Below, piece after piece: positions 47,461-56,845 of a stretch of DNA of 64,000 bases. Position numbers and translations under genes: made by a program. The stretch comes from Calliopum simillimum (lineage: Eukaryota; Arthropoda; Insecta; Diptera; Lauxaniidae), in NCBI GenBank assembly GCA_951812925.1, contig OX638370.1, positions 38,877,948 through 38,941,947 of the forward strand, read 5' to 3'. Positions within the stretch are counted from its first letter, which is position 1. Every line of letters starts with the position of its first letter. The notes below the pieces were generated by a model that did not search any database, was not told the origin of the DNA, and saw only the letters and a program-made list of their open reading frames with translations.

Positions 47461-50400
47461 ATACTTATTGAAACTTCATGTCCCATCAAACAACCTTATT
47501 GGCTCATTATATCCCAAGACAGTGACAAGGATCAAGGACATTTCGTAGATATCAAAAATTTTATTTGAAATCTTATGACTTTTTGTGCGGTCGCTCCTCA
47601 ATTTGCCGTACAAAAATAAATCCATTTTTGTCGAGATTTATTTTAAAGCTGTGTGTTAATATCAGCAGGGCTATCGATTTTGCCTATTTTCTGCCAAGTG
47701 GCACTTCTTAAATTTGACAATCAGCATTTGCCATTATAAACAAAGCAAATTCAAGATAAAAGTTAAGAAAAAAGGGAAAAACAACTTTCATTTTACCGCT
47801 TTTGACATTTACTGTCAAAAATAAATCTCTTTCGGCTGGTAGCAATGAGCAAGATTTAACGACAAAATTTATAGATCTCATCACAGCTAAATCTTCGGTG
47901 AGAACGTGATATTACATTCAGTTTTAAAATAAAACCAAATGTTTTCGAGAAAGAACTCAGGGACGAAAAATATAAATCGAAAAATGTTAGAAAAGTAATA
48001 GAAAAAAATGTTTTTAAAACCAAATATCTCGCAAATGGTGTAAAAATTTCGCAAAATAATGAAAATTTCAAAAATGTTTCAAGATCGAAATAGTTTATTG
48101 AAAGGTTGATATAGACAATTATCCTTGCGTTAGTGTGCAGAAAACTTTTATCAACACCATGTATACATGTAAAACTTATGGCCAATATTAACTTAAGTCT
48201 TAACTGGAACTTTAACTTGACAATAAATTTCATACACAATCTAGAAATTAAACTAAAACTGAATTTTGCGAAAGCTACCCTTAGTTATTTGTATGGTGTT
48301 CAGATATCTTTTCATTATTATCTTAAGGTTTAAGATCTGTTGTATAGCTTTTTTCCCTCTCAAAATACTTCGAGACTAACTATAAATCTCGACACTGCTT
48401 TAGGATTCATATTATTTAGGTAATTAAGATCTAAAATCTCGAAACCTTGGTACTTGCGTCTCTCAGCAGCAGGGCAAATACTTACATAACCACGCTCTGG
48501 TGTTTTCAAGTGCTATTGAGTCTACAGGAATTGTCGGGCCTTATAAGCTAAAAACACCAGGTCTCTTGTGTTTAAGAAAATGTGTTTTTAACTTGGGAAA
48601 ATGGAATAAATTTCGGGAATAGTGGCAGGAGGTTTCAACGAAGATGACGTAGGAGTAGGGATGAAGAGGGTTTTAATCCCCGGGGCTAAGACTGTGGGGT
48701 TTATGGTGTGAGGCCAGTAGTATTTTCTTTCTTCCGCGGAAATATTTTCTCTGCTAAAGTTTATTTAATTTTATTTTTTTTTTTTGTATTTTTAGATTTA
48801 GAAGATTTTTTTTTCATTAAGAAGAGAAAGTTTTTTTATTGCTCAACTTTATGGGTAGATTGGCTGGGCTGAGGACCAGCCTAGAAAATTCGAAGAGCTA
48901 GTCGAAAAATCTGCTAATCTGCCAAGATGAAGTGAGGGACAACACAATATTGATTTGCCATCTTACGTTCCATATTTTTGCCATCACTGCTCCAAAATAT
49001 TCCATGTGAATTTTTGCTACAAAATCAAAATAGCAATAATTGACATAAATGGCATTTCTACAGACATTTCTATGCAGCAACTAAAAAAACGTTCCTTATT
49101 CTGAAGTCATTTTTATGCAGCAAGTGAAAAAAAATACTGTCCCTCCATAATTTATGTAATTAAATCCCTTTCAGTTTCAATTAAATCCTTTTCCAGAGCT
49201 CATTAGTTTCCATTCTAAAGAGTTCAACGTTTGCTTGACTTTTATTTCACTTTCTTCACAGTCGAGTTTCTACTCCAAAAGTTTTTTTTTTTTCATTTTG
49301 TTGCATTCATTATGCTTTTTATTTTCGCTGCTATTTTGTTTTGCTCCTTTTTTTGCCCGCAACAATTAAACTACACAATTGCAGCTGCAAATATTTAACT
49401 TTTTCTACTACTACTTTTACAACAACGAGTACGAGTACTTCTTTTTGTATATAAGTTTTCCCTCCTTTTTTTCATGTTCATTGTGGGCGTTTGTATCATG
49501 TTTTGCACAAACTTTGTGGGTGGCTAAGGCGGGTGGCAAATGCGGTTTTTTTTTTTTGTCCTATTGCACATTGGGATGGTGTTTTTGGAAGGAGTGATAT
49601 GAATTTTTAAAATATGTTTTGCAAAATAATACGATCTGACGAAACATTTGACAGTCAGAAGACAAAATACTAAACAGAGATTTTGAGTGAATCAATTTTA
49701 GATTCAGAATGAATGCACCTTTAGCTGTGTATGTACTTTGAAAAGCTTTTGTCATTTGGCAAATGTTTGATCGAATTCTTTTCAGCTGGCCAATACAGAA
49801 CGATTACAGGATAGTTACTGTATTTGGGCTTACCCTGGGCGTTACATGATAAATAAGAATAAGTATGAATTAAGAATATACAAGAATGTTTTATAAAGAT
49901 TTTACTGTTGTTTTGAAACACTTTTCATAAAGAAAACTTTACATCAACTATATATTTGTGATGACACTTCGACCCCACTGTGCACTGTCGCCCCAACATC
50001 AACATCGTCATCATCATCATTGCTTTGTTGAGGTTAATGTGCTGCATTAAACTGCTGGTGAAACACACTACTAACTGGTACTGTTGGCAATACTGGCAAC
50101 TTTAAAGTGCAACTGCATTTAAGTAAGCAGCAAATGTGTGTGTGTGTATGTTTATAGGTTTGTCTCTGTATTTGTGTTGCATTTCGCTAGAATTGTTGAA
50201 TAAATGTCATTTGAAGCACAAACAAGCGGCTTAAATGATTTAATTGTCGCTTAGCGAATTGTTGTTGGTAAACGCGGTTTTTGTTGTTATGTTGCTGCTG
50301 CTTTGTTTAAAGCAACTATTGTAATTAATTTGTTTTAAGTCTACTATTACACTTTGTTGTTTCATTTAAAATAAGTAGTTGGAAACTTTTAATTTTATAG

Positions 50401-51824
50401 CACAAATAGCGATTAGTAAATAAGGCTTATGGCATGCTATGGCTTAGCGAACAAAACCAATATATACGGAAACGCAAAGGTTAAAAAAAATATTTAAAGC
50501 TACTTAAATTGGCTTTGTTCGTTATAAAATGATCAAAAAACCTTCAAAAAATGTCATTAAAAGTCAAAGGAATTGGAAAATATTAAAATAAATCGGAAAA
50601 ATTTTTTTAAGTTAGAAAATTTTTAAAATTCTGAAAAAGCTGTAAGCTTGAGATTAGGTATCAAAAAATTATAATATAATTAAAAATATTGAAGAACTTG
50701 GAGAAAAATCTAAATAATATCAAAAAAATAAAAAATGTATAAGGGTCAATCTTGTCACCGAAAACAAAATACCGTCCGGACGGTGGCAACCCTATTCCTA
50801 TGGTAGCGCACGTGCACCAACGACTCATTATAAACACAACACTAAACAACTTGAAAAATTCATAACTTGATAACAGTAAAAGATACCACAATCTTGAAGG
50901 TTGGTAAAACTTATAATAAAATTTGCTTTTAAGTACAAATATTTAAAAAAAAAAATTAAAATGGTGCTCCAAGCCCTAAATTGGTTTTAAAAAAGAAAAA
51001 CCTTTTTTTTTCTTTTCAACTGGAAATAATTTTTTTTTTTTTTTTTTAGTGAAATTTTTTTTTTTTTCGAAGACACTTTTTTTTCTGCACTAACGTTGAA
51101 AATTTCATTAAAATCGGATTAAAATCCGAAGAGCTATGCATTTTTAAACATGTGAGTATCTAAAAGTTGGATCAGAATTCATATGGCCACATTTGTTGGA
51201 TTGTTTCGGAATTTCGAAAAACCATTTTACCAGTCTAATCATATTTATACGTATGTCAAATACAAACTTTTCACCAATTTCATAAAAATCGGATATGTCA
51301 ACCCAAATCTTAATCGATTACGCAAAGATTGATCCATAAGCATTTTTAAGTGTGTTACTTAATGACATATGGGACGTGACCGTCGAACTCATTTAAAGTA
51401 AAAAAAAAAACTTGAAATAAGACGGCTCATAACTGGTACTAAGGTTTTCAAGATAACTGCACAAAACCAAGACGTTCGCTTCTGACAAAGACAGAAGTGG
51501 TTTTCGCGGCTAACATTTCAAACGCCCAATTCATTACCCATTTTCCCAGTAAACATTGTTTGTCCCAACTGTGTACACATTTATTAAATCTCATTCATGC
51601 GCGTTATATATTTTCAGAGATATGATGATGTGATTTTCGTGGGGCGTGGTACTGCCATTTTCTCCAGTATATATTATTTGTCTTGATGCTTTTAACATAT
51701 CTACAAAAAATCCTTAATGTACGTGAAATAGTCTCAGAGATATGTTGATTTAATTTTTTAGTTCACAACTTTCTGTGGAAATACCCAAATGTATATTATG
51801 AAAATTAGTTTTTAGGCTCCAGGA
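47461..51824. other. No gene recognised
   Basis: AT-rich sequence. Noted: a perfect 14-bp palindrome ACCGTCCGGACGGT at 50771-50784, a TG microsatellite near 50138-50149, and long T runs at 51028-51067. The short frames found are low-complexity. Confidence 0.45.
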
Positions 51825-53430
51825 AATACTACCATAGCAAATAACGCCAGAATTTTTGGAAATAATGTCATGGGAAATAACGACTGAAAAACTTATTTCC
51901 ATTTTGCATTGGAAATAAAACTGAAAACTTCTGGCGTTTGTTCCAACGATTTATGGCTTTATTTCCAAAAAATATGTGGCTTATAAACAGGAAATAACGC
52001 CATCGGATAAAACGCCATAATGCTGCACTTCAACATGTCTTCGTAGACTCCAGCACTGCCTCCGACAGTGCCTCCCGAGAAAATATCTGGGTTTCACTGC
52101 AACGAAGGGGTATTACCGCAAAGGCCATAAGCTTAGTACGTGCACAATAAGAAGGCTTTAAACGCAGTGTGTTACACAACTGCTTTTCGTGTTGTCACCG
52201 ACATTCACCACAATTCAGGTGTCCATCAAAGCTGTTTACTATCACCAAATCTCTTCCTTATCGTTCTTGACGATATCCCAGATAAAGTTCTTAATAACGC
52301 CAAAAGGGGTATCAAACGGAACTTTACCGATCACCTAGAAGATCTCGACTACGCTGACGAAACTTGCCTTCTATCGTCCAAACATTCAGATATGCAAAGC
52401 AAAATTGAAGACCTTGTCTTGGAATCGCAAGATGCCGGCCTAAAAATCAACGCATCCAAGACTAAAAGCATAAAGCTGAACTCAAACAGGAATGACATCA
52501 CGTTTAAAGCTGACAGTGATGACATCAGCAGCATTATCTCCATGGATGGTGGAGCAAAAGAGGATATCAACTCAAGAATAGCAAAAGCAAAAGGCGCGTT
52601 GGCTCAACTGAACAAAATAAGGTCTTCTGCCGTTAAAATCACGTCCACAAATAAAGCACTGCATCATCAAATTGTATTCTATAATAAATACTTATGACAG
52701 AAGTATTTTTTCAACAATTTTTCATTTCAAAAAAAGAAATAAATAATTCAGATGATATAGCAAAAAATACAACTCAGGTAAATTGCCTAAGTTTTTAGTT
52801 AAATATTACCTAAGAACTTTGGCAAATTGCCTTATAAAACTTAGGTAAAACACCGAAGTTTTTTTAGGCAACCTAACCTAAGTCATGTATAAAATTACAA
52901 AAAACTGAGGTAATATTACAAAGTTTTTTTATTGTATTTCATACAAAAATTTTTACCTAAGAAAACTTAGATAAATTTACAATAGTTTTTTCGTTCTGTG
53001 TAAGGAAATAACGCAATAGAATATATTGCATGAAAATCTTTTGGAAATAAAATCACAAAATTTCCGGCACATACCTACTTTCGGATAAAACGACAGAATT
53101 TTATGGAAATTTTTATCGTTTTATTTAAAAATTTTTTTTTCCCGTTATTGCCTATGGCAATTCTTTCAAAATTCTGGCGTTGTTTCCTATTTAGTTTTTG
53201 GCTTTATTACCCAAAATTGATGCTGACTTTATTTTCAAAAGCTTTGCTGCCGTAATTTTCTATGGTAATTTCCCTTTTGTAAACTTTATAATTTTTGAAA
53301 AAACGTCAGAAAAGTTTTTGGCTTTATTTCCAAAACTGAATCGAAATAACGCCAGAATTTTGTATGGAGATTTTTTTGGCCTTTTTCAAAAAAATTTCAG
53401 ACATAATTTACTATGGCGTTATCTTCGGCA
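51825..53430. repeat. Degenerate GGAAATAACGCCAGAATTT repeat array, interrupted
   Basis: AAATAACGCCAGAATTTT and variants (GGATAAAACGCCATAAT, GGAAATAACGCAATAG, GGATAAAACGACAGAATTTTATGG) recur at 51838-52025 and again at 52995-53420 in the same orientation. Between the two parts lie a retrotransposon fragment and a separate block with ACTTAGGTAA words (52770-52985). Confidence 0.65.
52030..52697 (+). mobile_element. Dead non-LTR retrotransposon RT fragment
   Basis: The frame 52140-52697 reads GVHQSCLLSPNLFLIVLDDI (RT block GVRQGCLLSP), then LEDLDYADETCLLS, the catalytic YADD box with its last Asp changed to Glu, then DAGLKINASKTK and SMDGGAKEDINSRI. Upstream, in another frame (52040-52190), are DSSTASDSASRENIW and RRGITAKAISLVRA, the preceding RT blocks, interrupted by a stop and a frameshift. 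It is a truncated, inactive copy from a family different from the RNase H elements; no RNase H follows. Confidence 0.85.
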
Positions 53431-54460
53431 GCCTAAGTTTTAATTGAAATTTTTAATCACATTTTTGGAAAGATCGATTTTCATATAAATTTTTCAATGC
53501 ATTTTCATACATAATGACGACAAATTGATGAACGGATTAAAAACACGGATTAAAACCACAAAGTACCATTAAATTAAATCCTCAAAAGAATTATGATTCT
53601 AAGGCAAAATTTAGGAAGGTCATTAGAGTAAATGATCAGAAATATCCGACTGTCATGAAAACTATCATCTTCGCCACATACTTATATATATTTGATAAAT
53701 TGAAACCTAATCTTCCCAGAATTTTCATGTCGGTGCTTTTTTCAGAAAATGGATAAAGAGGAAGTATTTTGATCATTTTAATTAAATAGCTGTACATTTG
53801 CGAATTAAAAGAAATGGCAGAAAAAAGTGCTTGCAGTTTGTCATAAGTGTCAAGGTTCTTGTGTAAATTTTTACTTGCCAAATGAGCTGAATCCATATGG
53901 ATATAACAATTTGATATATAACACAATTTATGTTTCCTCAATTGAAACTTATATTTTTGGGAAAAAGCTATTTTTCTATAAATTTTATTTTGAAGTGTTT
54001 ATGCTCACTTAAGTGCAAAAATCCTTTGTCACGTCACGCATTTACCCATGATATTTTTAGATATTTTCAAATTTACTGTGTCAAATTTATGGCATCCCTA
54101 ATATCATATACGATAACATGTGACAGATTCTACTTAAGTGCACGTAAGTTCGTTCTCATGAGAACGAACCAACTTTTAGATTAACAATCACCGATCGAGC
54201 AGAAACTTTTGGGCATGGCACCCTAACCTATTTTTCTAGACACATGTTTCTTATTTTACCCAAAATTAGTATTTGTTTGACATGTGGGCCATTTCTTATA
54301 TGTTCCTGATAAACAAGACACTTATGGTTTTGAGCGATTTCTTAAGATTCAGATTCTTTCGCCGATATCTTATGTTGTTTGGGTTGCACAAGCTATTATT
54401 ATCATTTATCAGTAAAAAATAAAATACAAACCGTACTGGCAGTATCCTTTTACGCAAAAT
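53431..54460. other. No gene recognised; 22-bp perfect palindrome
   Basis: At 54148-54169 GTTCGTTCTCA is followed directly by its exact complement. It lies about 360 bases beyond the 3' end of protease 3. The rest is unrecognised AT-rich sequence. Confidence 0.6.
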
Positions 54461-54466
54461 TTATAT

Positions 54467-54472
54467 TTTATT
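54467..54472 (-). other. Polyadenylation signal of protease 3
   Basis: An AATAAA on the minus strand 60 bases after the stop codon, in a 3' UTR resembling those of the paralogues (ACTATTATGTGAAATATTTTG). Confidence 0.75.
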
Positions 54473-54531
54473 GTTTAAGCCTTACTGCCAACTTGTTTTA
54501 CAAAATATTTCACATAATAGTTGTATATTTT

Positions 54532-55287
54532 TTATTGTGAATCGATCCAATCACGTAATCCAGCAACATTAGCATACACACCTGGATATCCTGCTCGACC
54601 ACATCCGTGGTTCCATGAAACAACACCAACAAGTTTGTCATTGATAACTAATGGGCCACCGGAGTCAGTATTACAAAAATCTTTACCACTCTCTTTATTG
54701 CCAGCGCACACCATAGTGTTATCAACTTTAGAGCCTAATACGGCGTAAGAAAGTTTACATGCTTCCCTATCAATAATGTTTACTTCAACTTCTTGCAGGA
54801 TAGTTGATCCTAGCCCACCTTCTTCTAAGAGACCCCAGCCAGTTACGTTAGCTTTTGCACCAGCACTTGGTTCTTCTTTCGCAAGTTTAATAGGTTGTGC
54901 AGATTGACTAAAATGAATATCGTCGCTCAGTAAAAGAACACAAATGTCGTTTGGAGTCGAATATAAATCGTAGTTAGGGTGGTTGTTCACTTTTTTAACA
55001 GAAATCACATTTTTATTTGTTCCACGTTTTGTAATTCCATATTGAATTGTATACACAGACGAAGGAAGTCCACAGCAATGAGCAGCAGTAAGTACTTTTC
55101 TATTGCTTAAAATACTACCTCCACATTGATGTTCGCCCGTAACTCTTACGGAAACTTGATAAGGATGATTTTCTATGGTGGTGTCCTGACCGCCAACAAT
55201 ACGACTTGTTGGTGATAAAAATCTTGGCAGTAAACCATTACCGAAAGCGCAAGCCACAAAGGATGAGATTACGAGAAAACGAAACAT
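54532..55287 (-). CDS. Secreted S1A serine protease 3, trypsin-type S1 pocket (D189/G226), G193T
   Basis: Intact intronless gene of 251 residues. Signal peptide about 1-16, activation at PTSR29-IVGG, triad His70 (LTAAHC), Asp114 (NDICVLL) and Ser209 (DSGGPLV). Unlike the two genes at 11.6 and 16 kb, the S1 pocket has Asp203 (189) and Gly236 (226), the classic trypsin arrangement for cutting after Arg/Lys. Position 193 is Thr207 instead of the oxyanion Gly, and position 216 is Asn226 rather than Gly, which may restrict the S1-S3 cleft. Cys pairs expected for the fold are present. It is roughly 60-65 percent identical to proteases 1 and 2 by eye. It is transcribed away from a paralogous pseudogene on the plus strand, head to head, with a 1.05-kb inverted repeat between. 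Likely a secreted gut trypsin. Confidence 0.96.
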   Translation of the reverse strand: MFRFLVISSFVACAFGNGLLPRFLSPTSRIVGGQDTTIENHPYQVSVRVTGEHQCGGSILSNRKVLTAAHCCGLPSSVYTIQYGITKRGTNKNVISVKKVNNHPNYDLYSTPNDICVLLLSDDIHFSQSAQPIKLAKEEPSAGAKANVTGWGLLEEGGLGSTILQEVEVNIIDREACKLSYAVLGSKVDNTMVCAGNKESGKDFCNTDSGGPLVINDKLVGVVSWNHGCGRAGYPGVYANVAGLRDWIDSQ

Positions 55288-55312
55288 TTCAAAACTACTC
55301 TTTACAATAAAA

Positions 55313-55394
55313 GTGAACTAATCATAGAAGTTATGGTATTTTTATAGTAAATCTCTGAATTCTGAAGCTTGTAGTTTATTCTTCGAGACTCGAA
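55313..55394 (-). promoter_or_regulatory. Promoter of protease 3: palindrome, TATA box, initiator
   Basis: On the minus strand: the palindrome TTCGAG-A/T-CTCGAA at 55382-55394, TATAAAAA at 55339-55346 and a TTAGT initiator-like word at about 55317-55321. GCCAATG lies further upstream near 55420, and ACGCGTCATT just upstream of the palindrome. Element order and spacing match proteases 1 and 2. Confidence 0.82.
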
Positions 55395-55507
55395 TGAATG
55401 ACGCGTAGGCTTTTCATTGGCAGACAGCACTGTTACTTATTTTTAATTAACTTCAAACATATAAATCATTTTAGTGCAAAAGAGTAAATAAATAAAAGTA
55501 ATCGATA

Positions 55508-56552
55508 ACACTGTTCAACGGCAAAAAATTATCTGAGTTCAGACCATGAAATTATTGTTCCTTGCTATTGACATAATAGAACTGCATTTACAAAATTTTT
55601 CCATCACGTCTCAATTTTCAGATAAATTGACAAATCCAAAATCACGACTTACATCCGCGCCAAAACAAATTAAAAAATTTTTATCCGTCAGAATTTTTTA
55701 AGAAAAAAGTCAAACGATTAAGAAAATAGCAATTATTTCAAATCTGAAAAAAATTTTGAAATCGGTCCGGCAGATTTTTTTGTATGCCCGTTTAATTGAG
55801 AAAATGTACTGAAAAAACCGAAAACCAACCATCACTAACTACATAAATCTTGCCTAAATCAAAACAAAATTGAAAAAAACTCTTTGCGAGCTTGTGCGTC
55901 ATTATTTCAACTTCATTTTGATACCAAAAACTTAAGGATTTGACCATGAATAACCAACTTACTTCCTTTTGAACAAGAAATGTACGTACAGAAAGTCATA
56001 CAAAAGCTATAGAATTTTTGTATCATAACTACTTGGAAAAAAAAGTACTTGTATGACTTCCTGTATGTACATTTTTTGTTCAAAAGGAAATAAGTTGGTT
56101 ATTCATGGTCTAATCCTTAAGTTTTTGGTATCAAAATGAAGTTAAAATAATGACCCACAAGCTGAAGAAGAGTTTTTTAATTTTGTATTGATTTAGGCAA
56201 GATTTATGTAATTAAAGATGGTTGGTTTTTGGTTTTTTTAGCACATTTTCTCAATTAAACGGGCATACAAAAAAATCTGCTGGACCGATTTTAAAATTTT
56301 TTTCAGATTTGAAATTATTGCTATTTTTTAAATCGTTTGACATTTTTATTTTTAAATTCTGACGGATAAAAATTTTTTAATTTATTTTCGCGCGGATGTA
56401 AGTCGTGATTTTGGATTTGTCAATTTATCTGAAAATTGAGATGTGATGGAAAAATTTTGCAAATGCAGTTCTATTATGTCAGTAGCAAGGAATAATAATT
56501 TTATGGTCTGAACTCAGATAAAAACAAAAACCTGAAATTCGTTGAACAGTGT
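55508..56552. mobile_element. 1.05-kb foldback between divergent protease promoters
   Basis: The left arm (55508-56003) and right arm (56049-56552) are near-perfect reverse complements of about 490-500 bases, separated by only 45 bases. Tips are ACACTGTTCAACG and CGTTGAACAGTGT. Matches along the arms include ATCTGAGTTCAGACCATGAA, ATCCAAAATCACGACTTACA, AATTAAACGGGCATAC read in the right arm, and AATAACCAACTTA. No coding content. Either a foldback/long-TIR transposon inserted here, or this is the centre of the inverted duplication that made protease 3 and its dead partner. Confidence 0.9.
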
Positions 56553-56761
56553 AATTGAAAACTCCAAAAAAATCATTTCTAATAAACAAAGTTGCAGAGG
56601 AGTACCTACATTTGAATTTATTGAGGTTTCCTTACGAAATTGAAACATTTACTTTTTAATTTTTAATTATTTTCTCTTTTGCACCTCAATGATTTATATG
56701 TTTGAAGTTATTGAAATAAGCAAAAGTGCTGTCTGCCAATCAGAAGTCCACGCGTTCCTCA

Positions 56762-56820
56762 TTCGACTCTCAAAGAATTAAGCTACTATAAAATTACTAT
56801 GACTTCTAAGATTAGTTCAC
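56762..56820 (+). promoter_or_regulatory. Decayed promoter of the protease pseudogene
   Basis: TTCGACTCTCAAA at 56762-56774 is the family palindrome with substitutions that break its symmetry. The TATA box remains as TATAAAAT (56787-56794). CTGCCAAT upstream is intact, as is CACGCG. Confidence 0.75.
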
Positions 56821-56845
56821 TTTTTTCGTAAACATTAGTTTCGAA

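Noticed and set aside
49974..49999. Possible missing spondin exon (reads SAQWG on the minus strand)
   Set aside because: Only four residues fit, with no surrounding Spondin_N similarity or matching phase.
54151..54166. Heat-shock element or steroid-receptor site in the 22-bp palindrome
   Set aside because: TTC/GAA spacing does not match the heat-shock consensus and the half-sites are in the wrong order for a steroid receptor element.
54521..54748. Plus-strand frame opposite protease 3
   Set aside because: Antisense shadow of a strongly supported gene.
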